64,000 nt of DNA from an uncultured Prevotellaceae bacterium. Lineage in GTDB: Bacteria; Bacteroidota; Bacteroidia; Bacteroidales; Bacteroidaceae. The first letter of the stretch is position 1. The number at the start of each line of letters is the position of its first letter. Positions 49,520-59,744 of this stretch are shown one piece after another. Position numbers and translations under genes: made by a program. The notes below the pieces were generated by a model that was not told where the DNA came from, did not search any database, and was given only the letters and a program-made list of their open reading frames with translations. The DNA lies in assembly GCA_902782305.1 (NCBI GenBank), contig CACZMV010000001.1, forward strand, positions 79,833 through 143,832. The letters are read 5' to 3'.

Positions 49520-51292
49520 ATGATTAAGAAATATATCAAGAATATCATCGCTGCCTGTTCTGTTTGCTGCTGTTTGACCACAGTTTTTACTGCTTGCAGC
49601 GACAGTCACATGCAGGAAGTGAATACCGATGATTCAAAGGCCGCTTCCATAGAACCCAGCGCACAGCTTACCACTGCGCTGTTGCAGACATACGGTGATT
49701 TCAGCATGATGGACACCTACCGTTGTTACATCACAGGTTTCACCCAGCACTTTGCTGGTGGTTGGAACGTTACTGCACATGCTGGAAGCGTTTACTATTA
49801 TGACGACTATAGCAGTGCTGAGTGGAAAGAGCTCTATAGCGTAGGTATCAAGAATATTGTTGATGCTATCGCCAACTCTGTCGACAAGCCAAACACCAAT
49901 GCTGCTCTGCGCATTCAGCGTGTCTTGCTGATGTCTATTCTGACCGACACTTATGGTGACGTTCCCTGCTCAGAGGCCGGACTAGGCTATATCTCAGGTA
50001 TCACCACTCCTGTATATGACAAACAGGAAGACATCTATAACTTCTTCTTCGAGGAGTTGGCTGCCTGCGTAGCACAGTTAGGTACTGGCAACGACAACAT
50101 CAATGGCGATGTTACCAGTCTGGCTGGTGATATCAATGGTTGGAAGCGCTATGCCAACTCACTACGTTTGCGTTTTGCCATGCGTATCTCTGATGTAGAT
50201 GAGAAAAAGGCCAAGACCGAGTTCCAGAAAGCACTCACTGCAGAAGGTGGTTATATCACATCAGCAGATCAAGATGCCTATGTCATCTATACCGATGGTC
50301 CTTTCACCCTCTATGACGGAGCTGCTGATCTCGATTTCCGTGTTAACGCCCTTGGCGAGATGCTTTACGGACAGGACCCCACCTCTCCTACATTAATCTG
50401 TTCAACGTTCTTCAATATCATGAAGGACACCAACGACCCACGTCTTTATCGTATTTGCCGTCACTATCTCAACACCAAGCGTACAGATAAAGAGGCAGAC
50501 CGCGAGTGGACCGTTGACGTGACTGACGAGGTGGTTGATTATCTGAATCGTTCAGGTGAAGTGGAACAGCCCAACAACCCTGGTGCCGCTTGGTACAACG
50601 ATTGGGTAAATGCTCCTGCCAACAAAGAGATTCCTACTCTTGAGAGACTGGTTGAACAGTATCCTGATGCTGGTTTCGACGGCAACAACTTCCCTGCTCG
50701 TATGATGCGTCCTTGGCTCTCTATTGACTTTGAGATGCCCGACCGTCCTGGTGCACTTATCAACTATGCAGAAGTAGAATTCCTGTTGGCTGAAGCAGCA
50801 TTGAAGAGATGGATTGATCCTGATACCAAGGAAGCTCACTTCAAGAATGCCGTTACTGCTTCTATCGCTTGGCTGAATAACCATTATCTGCAGTCCTCTA
50901 TGAGAATTACTGATAATGAAGTTGAGGCTTTCCTTAACGGCCCCATTGCTGATAAGTTTAAGGAGAGTGACGAGGGTGCCAAAGAAGCCATCAACACACA
51001 GGCTTGGATTCTCCACATGATGAATCCCTCTGAGGCTTGGGCTAACATGCGTCGTTCTGACTATCCGGTCATTATGGACCGCACCAAGTTGCCTAAGTTC
51101 GACGGATTTACATACGGCAGCGACTTGAGAACGCCTACCCGTCTGTGCTATCCTAAATCGGAGGAGCAGTATAACAACAAGAACTATAATGAAGCTCTTA
51201 AGCGCATGGGCTCTTACAACGAGCACAATGAGCCTGTTGACGATTGGCACGCACATGTTTGGTGGGACCGTCATGACTACCATGTGAAATAA
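49520..51292 (+). CDS. SusD/RagB-family lipoprotein (locus 2)
   Basis: From the ATG at 49520, selected by a perfect Shine-Dalgarno, the product is 590 residues with a cysteine-rich signal ending FTACSD (C at about 26). It belongs to the SusD-like branch with the features VLLMSILTDTYGDVPCSEA, WKRYANSLRLRFAMRISDVD and a late YAEVEFLLAEAALKRW helix. It forms the surface lid of the SusC transporter that precedes it. The alternative start at 49502 would add six charged residues. Intact. Confidence 0.92.
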   Translation: MIKKYIKNIIAACSVCCCLTTVFTACSDSHMQEVNTDDSKAASIEPSAQLTTALLQTYGDFSMMDTYRCYITGFTQHFAGGWNVTAHAGSVYYYDDYSSAEWKELYSVGIKNIVDAIANSVDKPNTNAALRIQRVLLMSILTDTYGDVPCSEAGLGYISGITTPVYDKQEDIYNFFFEELAACVAQLGTGNDNINGDVTSLAGDINGWKRYANSLRLRFAMRISDVDEKKAKTEFQKALTAEGGYITSADQDAYVIYTDGPFTLYDGAADLDFRVNALGEMLYGQDPTSPTLICSTFFNIMKDTNDPRLYRICRHYLNTKRTDKEADREWTVDVTDEVVDYLNRSGEVEQPNNPGAAWYNDWVNAPANKEIPTLERLVEQYPDAGFDGNNFPARMMRPWLSIDFEMPDRPGALINYAEVEFLLAEAALKRWIDPDTKEAHFKNAVTASIAWLNNHYLQSSMRITDNEVEAFLNGPIADKFKESDEGAKEAINTQAWILHMMNPSEAWANMRRSDYPVIMDRTKLPKFDGFTYGSDLRTPTRLCYPKSEEQYNNKNYNEALKRMGSYNEHNEPVDDWHAHVWWDRHDYHVK

Positions 51293-51330
51293 ACAATAAT
51301 AATAAATAGAAATAAAAATCGTAGATTATT

Positions 51331-52659
51331 ATGATTACCAAGAATATATTTAAATACCTTGCTGCCTGCTTTGTTTGCTGCGGTTTGTCCGTAGCCTTCA
51401 CCAGCTGCTCCAGCGACGAGGATCCATTCTTCTCTGCTAGTGAGGATGACTATCCCCGTATCATCAATACCGACCTGCCTGAGGGTAAGGGTGGCGAACC
51501 TGCTGCACTGCCCAGCATCGAGCGCACCACAAACTTCACCTGTGAGGTGATTGTTACCCCAGCTCATTACACTACCGTTACTTGGTTCGTTGACGACGAG
51601 CAGGTGGGTGAAGGTCTGAAGATTGACGTTCCCGTATTGGCTGGCGACCACCTCGTAAAAGTTGTGGCTACCACTACCAAAGGCCTGTCAACCTATCGTC
51701 TGCTCACACTCAACGTCCGTCCCGCTGCTGACGACCCCGAGTTGGCTAAAGATGGTCGTTCACGTTGGCTCACTATTGGAACTACTAAGACCATTGAATG
51801 TAAGAACGTGAAGAACAATGTAACAAAGGTATTCATTGGCAAGACTGAGGCTAGCAATGTATCCTACGCTGACGGAAAGCTTACCTTTGACATTCCTTCT
51901 ATGGACGAGGGCGAATACATGGTTAGCATCGAGGCCGATGGTATGCGCTATGGCTGTGGCGTATTTACTGTCAGCGTCGACGAATATGTTGACCCAGGCA
52001 TCAAGGAGACCACTATTTGGGAAGGTGCTGTAGACATCAACTGGGGTGATGCTAATGTGTTTTTGTCTTCAGAAGAGATGGCTGACGTACCTGTAGGTGC
52101 TACCGTCCGTCTTGTTTATGAGATCTTTGATGCAGAGTATCATGCGTTGCGCATTACCAACCAAGATTGGTCGAGTGATATTGTTCCTCAGATTGACGGA
52201 TTCGAGAACCAACCCAATCCATTCGAGTTCGAATTCACTGCCGACATGAAGGGTATTGCTGATGCGAAGGGTATGCTCATTACCGGATTTGGCTACAAGC
52301 TGACCAAGGTTGTTATTGTCGAGGGTGTTGCTCCCGCAGAGACCACCCTGTGGGAAGGAGACCCTGTTGACATCAACTGGGGCGATGCCAACGTATTCAT
52401 CTCTCCTGAAGAGATGGCTAACGTTCCTGTTGGTGCCACTATCAGTCTGCAGTATGAAATCATTACCGCTGAATATCATGCGTTGCGCATTACCAACCAG
52501 GACTGGTCGAGTGATATCGTTCCGCAGATTGACGGATTCGAGAATCAACCCAATCCATACGAGTTTACCTATACCGCTGATCATAAGGCAATTGCTGATG
52601 CCAAGGGTATGCTCATCACGGGCTTCGGTTACAAGCTAACTAAGGTTACATATAAATAA
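51331..52659 (+). CDS. Surface glycan-binding lipoprotein with duplicated C-terminal domain
   Basis: This 442-residue lipoprotein ends its signal at FTSCSS (C26). A PKD-like domain (about 50-130, TVTWFVDDEQVGEGLKIDV) is followed by an IPT-like domain (about 145-225). Two nearly identical modules of about 105 residues follow (about 229-335 and 337-442), each starting with WEG and DINWGDANVF and containing ALRITNQDWSSDIVPQIDG. Each has conserved Trp and Asn that could form a flat glycan-binding face. In the SGBP position after susD, it probably binds the target polysaccharide. The tandem copies are close at DNA level, pointing to recent duplication. Confidence 0.82.
   Translation: MITKNIFKYLAACFVCCGLSVAFTSCSSDEDPFFSASEDDYPRIINTDLPEGKGGEPAALPSIERTTNFTCEVIVTPAHYTTVTWFVDDEQVGEGLKIDVPVLAGDHLVKVVATTTKGLSTYRLLTLNVRPAADDPELAKDGRSRWLTIGTTKTIECKNVKNNVTKVFIGKTEASNVSYADGKLTFDIPSMDEGEYMVSIEADGMRYGCGVFTVSVDEYVDPGIKETTIWEGAVDINWGDANVFLSSEEMADVPVGATVRLVYEIFDAEYHALRITNQDWSSDIVPQIDGFENQPNPFEFEFTADMKGIADAKGMLITGFGYKLTKVVIVEGVAPAETTLWEGDPVDINWGDANVFISPEEMANVPVGATISLQYEIITAEYHALRITNQDWSSDIVPQIDGFENQPNPYEFTYTADHKAIADAKGMLITGFGYKLTKVTYK
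52015..52656 (+). repeat. In-frame tandem duplication encoding two ~105-aa modules
   Basis: The segment from about 52015 to 52320 recurs at about 52339-52656. Stretches such as those around 52160-52210 and 52495-52550 differ by only a few bases. Confidence 0.8.
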
Positions 52660-52689
52660 TGTTATATTAATTAGTAGTTTTCTTTTTTG

Positions 52690-54963
52690 ATGAGAAAGTT
52701 TATTATCATCACTCTCATTGTCTTGGCTATCTGCCCCGTGCAGGCGGCCAAGACTGCTGTTAACCAGTTGACGTTGGAGGAGAAGATTGGTCAGATGATG
52801 CAGCTCGTCACCGATCTCTTCGGCACCAACGACGCACAAGGCGTGTTCCACATCGACCGCGCCAAGGCCGACACGTTGTTCAGCAAGTACAAGATTGGTT
52901 CTATCCTGAATGCACCCAACACCTGTGCACCTACCGCTGCTCAGTGGGAGGAGATTATCAGCGACATCCAGAAGTTGTCGATGAAGCACATCGGTATTCC
53001 TTGCGTCTTCGGACTGGACCAGAACCACGGCTCCACCTATACTCAGGGTGGTACGCTGTTCCCTCAGAACATCAATGTGGGTGCTACGTTCAATCGCGAC
53101 ATTGCACGTCAGTGTGCCGAGGCAACGGCTTACGAAACTCGTGCTGTCAGCGTGCCCTGGACTTTCTGCCCTACCGTCGACCTTGGACGCGACGCCCGCT
53201 GGCCTCGTATCTGGGAAAACTTTGGTGAGGACTGCTATCTGAATGCTGAGATGGGACGCATGCAGACCTTAGGTTTCCAAGGCAACGACCCAAAGCATAT
53301 TGACCAGCAGCATGTGGCTGTATCGCTGAAGCACTATCTGGGCTATGGTGTGCCCTGGTCTGGCAAAGACCGCACCCCAGCCTACATCTCCCCTTCCGAC
53401 TTGCGTGAGAAGCACTTCGCTCCTTTCCTTGCAGCTATCCGTGAGGGGGCTGCTTCCATCATGGTCAACTCGGCTTCCGTCAACGGAATGCCCGTTCATG
53501 CCAACCATGAGTTGCTGACCGTATGGCTGAAAGAGCAGACGGGATGGGACGGAGTGCTCATTACCGACTGGGCCGACATCAACAATCTCTATACCCGCGA
53601 ACGAGTGGCTAAGGACAAGAAAGACGCTCTGTGCATAGCCATCAATGCAGGTATCGATATGATTATGGAACCTTACAGCGTGGATGCCTGCATCTTGCTG
53701 AAAGAGCTGGTGGAGGAAGGCAAGATACCCATGAGTCGCATTGACGATGCCGTCAGCCGTATTCTTCGCATGAAGGAGCGACTGGGACTCTACAAGCATC
53801 CTACCCAGCGACTCAAGGACTATCCTAAGTTCGGTGGCAAGGAGTTTGCGCAGTTGGCACTTGATGGAGCCGTAGAAAGCATGGTGTTGCTGAAGAACGA
53901 AGGCAATATCCTGCCCCTTACCAAAGGAAAGAAATTGCTCGTTACGGGCCCCAACGCCAACCAGATGCGCTGTCTGAACGGTGGATGGAGCTACACGTGG
54001 CAGGGTCATCGCACGGATGAGTTTACCCAACAGTACAATACCATCTACGAGGCTCTTTGCAACGAATATGGTCAGCAGAACGTAGTGCTCTGTCAGGGTG
54101 TTACCTACAACGAGCAAGGCAAATACTGGGAGGAGAACATGCCCGACATTGAGGCAGCAGTCCGTGCCGCTAAGGATGTCGACATCATCGTGGCTTGCAT
54201 CGGCGAGAATTCCTACACTGAGACTCCTGGTAACCTGTCGGACTTGACGCTCAGCCAGAACCAGCGCGACTTGGTGAAGGCACTCAGCCAAACGGGCAAG
54301 CCCATCGTTCTCATTCTAAACGAAGGTCGTCCACGCATCATCAGCGACATTGTACCCCTCTGTCAGGCGGTTGTCGACATTCTGCTTCCAGGCAATTATG
54401 GTGGCGACGCTTTGGCGCTACTGCTCAGTGGCAAGCGCAACTTCTCAGGTCGCATGCCCTACACCTACCCCAGCGAAATCAATTCTCTAGCCAACTACGA
54501 CTTCAAGAAGAGCGAGGAGGTAGGAACAATGGAGGGAGCCTACGACTATAACGCCCGCATCACCCAGCAGTGGGGCTTCGGCACAGGACTGAGCTATACC
54601 ACATTCGAGTATGCCAACCTGCGTGTCGACAAGGCGCACTTTACCAAGGACGATGTGCTGACTGTCAGCGTTGACGTTACCAACAAAGGCAGTATGGCTG
54701 GCAAGGAGAGCATCCTGCTCTATAGCAGCGACCTCATTGCCTCGATGACACCCGATGGTCGTCGTCTGCGTCAGTTCGACAAAATATCGCTTAACCCTGG
54801 AGAAACGCGTACCGTTACCCTGCAGTTGCCCGCTTCCGACCTTGCCTTCGTAGGCTACGACGGCCGTTGGCGCCTAGAGGAAGGCGACTTTCTGTTGACC
54901 GTGGGTTCGCTGTCCACACAAGTCACTTGCGACCAGACCTTCGTTTGGGAAGGACTAAAGTAA
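52690..54963 (+). CDS. GH3 beta-glucosidase
   Basis: This is a 757-residue secreted or periplasmic GH3 enzyme with a signal peptide (about 1-19). The ATG at 52690 is used; a TTG one codon earlier is not needed. The N-terminal barrel carries nucleophile D293 in [11 protein letters not shown] and the conserved KHYLGYG and WENFGEDCY segments. The second domain and the C-terminal fibronectin-III-like domain (about 640-757, [13 protein letters not shown]) complete the layout. It would release glucose from cello- or laminari-oligosaccharides imported by the locus-2 SusC/D system. It is the last gene of the operon and is followed by structured repeats and a terminator. Confidence 0.93.
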   Translation: MRKFIIITLIVLAICPVQAAKTAVNQLTLEEKIGQMMQLVTDLFGTNDAQGVFHIDRAKADTLFSKYKIGSILNAPNTCAPTAAQWEEIISDIQKLSMKHIGIPCVFGLDQNHGSTYTQGGTLFPQNINVGATFNRDIARQCAEATAYETRAVSVPWTFCPTVDLGRDARWPRIWENFGEDCYLNAEMGRMQTLGFQGNDPKHIDQQHVAVSLKHYLGYGVPWSGKDRTPAYISPSDLREKHFAPFLAAIREGAASIMVNSASVNGMPVHANHELLTVWLKEQTGWDGVLITDWADINNLYTRERVAKDKKDALCIAINAGIDMIMEPYSVDACILLKELVEEGKIPMSRIDDAVSRILRMKERLGLYKHPTQRLKDYPKFGGKEFAQLALDGAVESMVLLKNEGNILPLTKGKKLLVTGPNANQMRCLNGGWSYTWQGHRTDEFTQQYNTIYEALCNEYGQQNVVLCQGVTYNEQGKYWEENMPDIEAAVRAAKDVDIIVACIGENSYTETPGNLSDLTLSQNQRDLVKALSQTGKPIVLILNEGRPRIISDIVPLCQAVVDILLPGNYGGDALALLLSGKRNFSGRMPYTYPSEINSLANYDFKKSEEVGTMEGAYDYNARITQQWGFGTGLSYTTFEYANLRVDKAHFTKDDVLTVSVDVTNKGSMAGKESILLYSSDLIASMTPDGRRLRQFDKISLNPGETRTVTLQLPASDLAFVGYDGRWRLEEGDFLLTVGSLSTQVTCDQTFVWEGLK

Positions 54964-54968
54964 ATGTC

Positions 54969-55038
54969 TTTTAGTCCGTCACTACGGACTGCCAGTCCGC
55001 TCGGGACGGACTGAGAGTTCGCTCACTACGGACTAAAA
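54969..55038. repeat. Nested palindromic repeats (AGTCCG...CGGACT units)
   Basis: Three copies of an AGTCCG-spacer-CGGACT type palindrome (54973-54990, 54994-55012 and a looser one ending 55034) are enclosed by an 11-bp outer inverted repeat (54969-54979 with 55028-55038). The RNA could form one branched structure. It resembles a small REP-like intergenic element. No gene is present here. Confidence 0.65.
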
Positions 55039-55059
55039 GCTAGTATGTAGTCGAAAAAA

Positions 55060-55100
55060 ACTCCGAGAGTAACAAAAATTACTTTCGGAGTATTTTTATT
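55060..55100. terminator. Bidirectional terminator between GH3 and the PEP-synthase-like gene
   Basis: A 13-bp stem with one G-T pair (55060-55072 with 55079-55091) is flanked by A's on the left and ATTTTTATTT on the right. Partial copies of the right arm recur at 55104-55132. Confidence 0.85.
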
Positions 55101-55149
55101 TCTATTCGGAGTATCTGAAATTACTTCCGGAGAAAAACAATTCTGGCAA

Positions 55150-58100
55150 CTACTCTGTAGGCAACATAACCACACCATGTTGCTTCTTGCCATCCATCAT
55201 GATTTTCAGGGGACGGTCGAAGCGGACGTGACGCACAAACTCCGTTTCCTCAACGGCAGGCATGCTATCGAGGATGGACTTTTGCAGCACACCATCGCCA
55301 GTGTAGGTGTTGACGGTGAAGTAGCCGACACCAAAGGAGGTGAGGTTCTGGAAGAAATGGGTGCCCTGCGAGGGGTCTACATGATAGTTCTTCAGGCCAG
55401 CCTCAACAATGACACGAGCGGCAGAGATATGGGGCCACTTGACGGGGATACCTAGCCAATAGTCGCTGGAGCCCCAACGACCTGGACCGATGAGGACATA
55501 GTTTTTGTCCTCGTCCAAGAAACGACGGTTAATCTGCTCTATCTGGTCAGCAATGGCGGGATTGTTGGCAGCGGTGAAGTCGTCGTCGGCCTTGACATAG
55601 ACAACATCCACCACGTCTTCAGAGATGCCGTGACCCAAAGAATTGTGAGAGCGCAACAGGCACTGTTCGTCAGGAATGGCAGCAAGGTCTTCGTCCAACA
55701 CTTGCTTGGAATCGACGATAGGACGAATCTGAAGGAGATAGAAGTCGCCCTTGATGCCAAGTCCTTCGCCCTTGTTGAGATTGCAGGCAAACTCGATTTC
55801 CACAGGACGACGCATCTCCTCAGAGCCCAACTTCTGCGAGAGTTGCAGAATTTCGGGCAAGGGGAAGATGCCATGTTGGAGGACACCCGAGAAGGAAATG
55901 ACCTTGCGACCGCCCTCGTAGATGCCGTCGCGGATAATCTGGTCGTTGGGGTCGTAGGTGGAAGCAATGCCATTGAGCGATTGGTCCTTATCGGCCTCCT
56001 TGACGCGAAGATTGAGGATGTTGAAACCATCGTCTACCTTGAAATCATCACCCACATGCGACATGTCGAGGGCATAGAAACGGGTCTGAGTCTCCTTGAG
56101 AGCTGTGTCCATCTCAGAGGTCTGCAACACCTGATTAGGATGATAGGGCGACACACGCAGGGTCTGTCCTCCATCCACAATATACTTACCCAAGCCTAAG
56201 GCCAGAGAGGCAATGCCCTCCTCAGCCAATTCGTCGCCAATGGGGTAATAGTTGAGCGAGCGAAGCACACCAGAGAATGTGGGATAGAAGCGGGTGCCAT
56301 ACTGCTGGCCCACCACCTCCTGCAGGATGACAGCCATCTTCTCCTGATCGATAATGTTGGAGGTGGCAGTCATATAGGCCTTTGAGTCCCTATAATAAAC
56401 AGAGGCATAAACACCCTTGATAGCACAAGCCAACATGCGAAGCATCTCATACTTATCCTCAAGATAAGGAATCATATAGGTAGAGTAGATGCCTGCAAAG
56501 GGCTGATAATGGGAGTCTTCCAGCAACGAAGAAGAGCGCACGGCAATGGGCGACTTGACAGCTTCGAAGAAAGTGAAGAAGTCAGCAATGAGCGCATCGG
56601 GCAACTGAGCTCGCATGAAGTGCTGGAGAATCTCCTCGTCAGAAGCATCGCTGAGGGCGATAGTCCAGAGATTGTTCTTGTCCATAAACTGGTCGAAGAT
56701 ATCGGTACAGAGCACAACGGTCTTGGGAATCTGCACGGTAGCATTCTCGAACTGATTGAGCTCAGGATGGCGCTTGATGACATTGTCGAGGAACGCCAAG
56801 CCACGGCCTTTGCCACCCAGAGAGCCATCGCCAATGCGGGCAAAGTGGGCATAGCGGTCGAACTTGAGACGGTCGAAGACAGCCACAACACCAATATTCT
56901 TCATGCGACGATACTGCACGATGGCATCGAAGATAATCTGGCGATGGGCATCGACATCCTGCAACTTGTGCCATGTAACCGTTTTCAGGAACTGAGACAC
57001 GGGGAAGATGGCACGAGCACAAAGCCAGCGACTCATGTGGTTGCGTGAAATGTGATAAAGCATAGAGTCGCGAGGAATCTTGAAGATATTGTCCTGAAGT
57101 TCCTTCAGCGTAGAGACGCGAGCTACCTCTTCCTTGGTATTAGGATCGCGGAAGACGAAATCGCCGAAGCCCATGTGTTCCTCAATCAGTTGGCGCAGGT
57201 CGACATTCATCTTCTTGGAGTTCTTGTCGACAAAGTGGAAGCGCTCAGCCTCCGCCTTCTCCTTGTTGGCAATCTCGGAGCTCTGCAGAATCAAAGGCAC
57301 ATACTCGTCGCGACGACGAATCTCACGCAACAGCTTCAGACCCGCCTCAGGATCGCCCTCCTCGACATGAGCCAGACGACCATTGACACCCTTCATGGGG
57401 AAACGGGTATCGGAAATCACACCTAATACATTATTAGGATACATCTCATACCAATGTATGGCTTCTTCGTAAGTAGTAGCCAGCACCACCTTGGGGCGAC
57501 CGCGCTTACGCTGGGCAGCAGCATGAGGGTTGAGCGCCTCGGTAGAGAAATTCTTGGACTGTGCTAGGATATAATTATAAAGGTTAGGGAGCACAGAGGA
57601 GTAGAAACGGATGTTATCCTCGACCAACATAATCATCTGCACACCCGCCTCATGGATATCGTGCTCGATGTTCATCTGGTCCTCAATCAACTTGATGATA
57701 GAGAGTATCAGATTGGTATTGCCCAACCAGCAGAACACATAGTCGAAGATGGTCATATCCTCATGCTCAATGCGCTTGGTAATGCCATGCGAGAAAGGAG
57801 TCAGCACAACACAAGGAATATGAGGAGCCATGTGCTTAACGTCGCGGGCAACGGCAAAAGCATCGTTGTCAGCATTACCAGGCATACAGATAACAAGGTC
57901 GATATCGGTAGTCTTCAGCACATTGCTGGCCTCCTCGGTAGTTGACACCTGGGTGAATGTGGGTGGATAGCGCATACCCAACTCCATATACTCGTCGAAA
58001 ATCTTTTCGTCAACTCGTCCGTCGTCCTCCAACATGAAGGCATCGTAAGGGTTGGCAACTATCAACACATTGAAGATACGACGCGTCATCAGATTGACAA

Positions 58101-58155
58101 ACGACACATCTTTAAGAAAGAAATTGTTGAATTCCTGAGGTATGTTTGCGCTCAT
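55150..58155 (-). CDS. PEP synthase/PPDK-type ATP-grasp protein with N-terminal receiver-like domains, 1001 aa
   Basis: The C-terminal two thirds contain the ATP-binding domain of pyruvate,phosphate dikinase and PEP synthase (about 450-840), with GGKGRGLAFLD, SPIAVRSSSLLEDS, QPFAGIYSTY and a GDFYLLQIRPI end. The phosphohistidine swivel domain and the PEP/pyruvate barrel of true PEP synthase are not seen; instead a distinct domain (about 850-1001, LIGPGRWGSSDYWLG) closes the protein. The N-terminal 350 residues look like two receiver-type folds (IFNVLIVANPYDAF...CVVLTPFSHG and MIMLVEDNIRFYSSV...). The protein is known to me only as a PEP/pyruvate-binding hypothetical in Bacteroidota; its reaction is unknown. 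It is divergent from gdhA with its own promoter. Confidence 0.75.
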   Translation of the reverse strand: MSANIPQEFNNFFLKDVSFVNLMTRRIFNVLIVANPYDAFMLEDDGRVDEKIFDEYMELGMRYPPTFTQVSTTEEASNVLKTTDIDLVICMPGNADNDAFAVARDVKHMAPHIPCVVLTPFSHGITKRIEHEDMTIFDYVFCWLGNTNLILSIIKLIEDQMNIEHDIHEAGVQMIMLVEDNIRFYSSVLPNLYNYILAQSKNFSTEALNPHAAAQRKRGRPKVVLATTYEEAIHWYEMYPNNVLGVISDTRFPMKGVNGRLAHVEEGDPEAGLKLLREIRRRDEYVPLILQSSEIANKEKAEAERFHFVDKNSKKMNVDLRQLIEEHMGFGDFVFRDPNTKEEVARVSTLKELQDNIFKIPRDSMLYHISRNHMSRWLCARAIFPVSQFLKTVTWHKLQDVDAHRQIIFDAIVQYRRMKNIGVVAVFDRLKFDRYAHFARIGDGSLGGKGRGLAFLDNVIKRHPELNQFENATVQIPKTVVLCTDIFDQFMDKNNLWTIALSDASDEEILQHFMRAQLPDALIADFFTFFEAVKSPIAVRSSSLLEDSHYQPFAGIYSTYMIPYLEDKYEMLRMLACAIKGVYASVYYRDSKAYMTATSNIIDQEKMAVILQEVVGQQYGTRFYPTFSGVLRSLNYYPIGDELAEEGIASLALGLGKYIVDGGQTLRVSPYHPNQVLQTSEMDTALKETQTRFYALDMSHVGDDFKVDDGFNILNLRVKEADKDQSLNGIASTYDPNDQIIRDGIYEGGRKVISFSGVLQHGIFPLPEILQLSQKLGSEEMRRPVEIEFACNLNKGEGLGIKGDFYLLQIRPIVDSKQVLDEDLAAIPDEQCLLRSHNSLGHGISEDVVDVVYVKADDDFTAANNPAIADQIEQINRRFLDEDKNYVLIGPGRWGSSDYWLGIPVKWPHISAARVIVEAGLKNYHVDPSQGTHFFQNLTSFGVGYFTVNTYTGDGVLQKSILDSMPAVEETEFVRHVRFDRPLKIMMDGKKQHGVVMLPTE

Positions 58156-58175
58156 AAAAATAGCTATTATGTGGG

Positions 58176-58183
58176 CAAAGGTA
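58176..58183 (-). promoter_or_regulatory. -7 box for the PEP-synthase-like gene
   Basis: Minus strand TACCTTTG, 21 bases before the ATG. Confidence 0.55.
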
Positions 58184-58235
58184 CAAATTTTTTCGATAAT
58201 TCATATCAAAATGTACGTTTATTGAAATTATTTCG

Positions 58236-58243
58236 TATCTTTG
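58236..58243 (+). promoter_or_regulatory. Distal -7 box upstream of gdhA
   Basis: TATCTTTG about 160 bases before gdhA; a second, possibly alternative promoter giving a long leader. Confidence 0.4.
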
Positions 58244-58323
58244 TAGCAGCAAACGCACTATTCGGCTGAGGATGTCGGTTTAACAAAATGTAACCTTTGC
58301 AATGAAAATTTTCACAGAAATCC

Positions 58324-58354
58324 TTTGCCGTTTGGTAGAAATAACCTAATTTTG
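58324..58354 (+). promoter_or_regulatory. Full-consensus promoter of gdhA, TTTG-N19-TAATTTTG
   Basis: TTTG at 58324-58327 and TAATTTTG at 58347-58354 are 19 bases apart, an exact match to the Bacteroidota promoter. Predicted leader is about 45 nt. Confidence 0.7.
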
Positions 58355-58403
58355 TGCTGTCTTAATGACAGAATGACATTTTTGAACTATAAATAGCAAT
58401 ACT

Positions 58404-59744
58404 ATGAACGTTGAAAAAATCATGCAAGGCCTGCAGCAGAAACACGCAGGCGAGACAGAATTCCTGCAAGCAGTCAGGGAAGTGTTAATCTCTATCGAGG
58501 ATGTTTACAACCAGCATCCTGAGTTTGAGAAGGCTAAAATCATTGAGCGATTGGTGGAGCCCGAACGCATCACCACATTCCGTGTGCCCTGGGTAGACGA
58601 CAAGGGTGAGGTACAGGTAAACATCGGTTATCGTGTACAGTTCAACTCAGCAATCGGCCCGTACAAAGGTGGTTTGCGCTTCCACCCGTCAGTGAACCTC
58701 AGCATCCTGAAGTTCCTCGGCTTTGAACAGACTTTCAAAAATGCACTGACCACACTGCCGATGGGTGGTGGTAAAGGTGGTTCGGACTTCGCTCCTCGTG
58801 GCAAGAGCGATGCTGAAATCATGCGTTTCTGTCAGTCGTTCATGACTGAGCTCTATAAGATTATCGGCCCGGATATGGACATACCTGCTGGCGACATTGG
58901 TGTTGGTGGACGTGAGATTGGCTATCTGTTTGGACAGTATAAGAGACTGACCAGCCAGTTCCACGGTGCAACCCTGACGGGTAAAGGACTGGAATGGGGT
59001 GGTTCTATCCTGCGCCCAGAGGCTACAGGTTATGGTGCACTCTACTTCGTACACCACATGATGGAGACTCACGGACTTGACATCAAGGGCAAGACGGTGG
59101 CTCTGTCTGGCTTTGGCAACGTGGCTTGGGGTGCAGCCAAGAAGGCTACCGAACTGGGTGCTAAGGTAATTACCATCAGCGGTCCTGACGGTTACATCTA
59201 CGACCCAGAGGGTCTGGACGACAAGAAAATTGAGTATATGCTGGAGTTGCGTGCTAGCGGCAATGATGTTTGTCAGCCTTACGAGGAAGAATTCCCTGGC
59301 TCAAAGTTCTTTGCAGGCAAGAAGCCTTGGGAGCAGAAGGCAGACATCTATCTGCCATGTGCTACACAGAACGAGTTGAACGGCAACGATGCAGACATGA
59401 TACTGGCCCAGAAGCCACTGTGCGTAGCTGAGGTCAGCAACATGGGATGCACAGCAGAGGCCGTTGACAAGTTCCTGGCTGCTGGTCAGCTGTTTGCTCC
59501 TGGCAAGGCTGTAAATGCTGGTGGTGTAGCAACCTCTGGTCTGGAGATGACCCAGAACTCAATGCGCATGGCTTGGACGGCTGAGGAAGTAGACCAGCGT
59601 CTGCACCAGATTATGTCTGGCATTCACGAGCAGTGCGTGAAATATGGCAAACAGGCTAATGGCTACGTAAACTACGTGAAGGGTGCCAATGTGGCTGGCT
59701 TCATGAAAGTAGCGAAGGCGATGTTGGCTCAAGGCATTGTATGA
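58404..59744 (+). CDS. gdhA: Glutamate dehydrogenase, NADP-type hexameric
   Basis: This is a 446-residue enzyme of normal length. Substrate-binding signatures include [15 protein letters not shown] near 90 and the catalytic [12 protein letters not shown] near 120. The Rossmann segment [21 protein letters not shown] is near 232-252 and the C-terminal helix includes [11 protein letters not shown]. It interconverts 2-oxoglutarate plus ammonia and glutamate and is the main route of ammonia assimilation in rumen and gut Bacteroidota. Two candidate promoters precede it. Its stop overlaps the start of rlpA as ATGA. Confidence 0.96.
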   Translation: MNVEKIMQGLQQKHAGETEFLQAVREVLISIEDVYNQHPEFEKAKIIERLVEPERITTFRVPWVDDKGEVQVNIGYRVQFNSAIGPYKGGLRFHPSVNLSILKFLGFEQTFKNALTTLPMGGGKGGSDFAPRGKSDAEIMRFCQSFMTELYKIIGPDMDIPAGDIGVGGREIGYLFGQYKRLTSQFHGATLTGKGLEWGGSILRPEATGYGALYFVHHMMETHGLDIKGKTVALSGFGNVAWGAAKKATELGAKVITISGPDGYIYDPEGLDDKKIEYMLELRASGNDVCQPYEEEFPGSKFFAGKKPWEQKADIYLPCATQNELNGNDADMILAQKPLCVAEVSNMGCTAEAVDKFLAAGQLFAPGKAVNAGGVATSGLEMTQNSMRMAWTAEEVDQRLHQIMSGIHEQCVKYGKQANGYVNYVKGANVAGFMKVAKAMLAQGIV

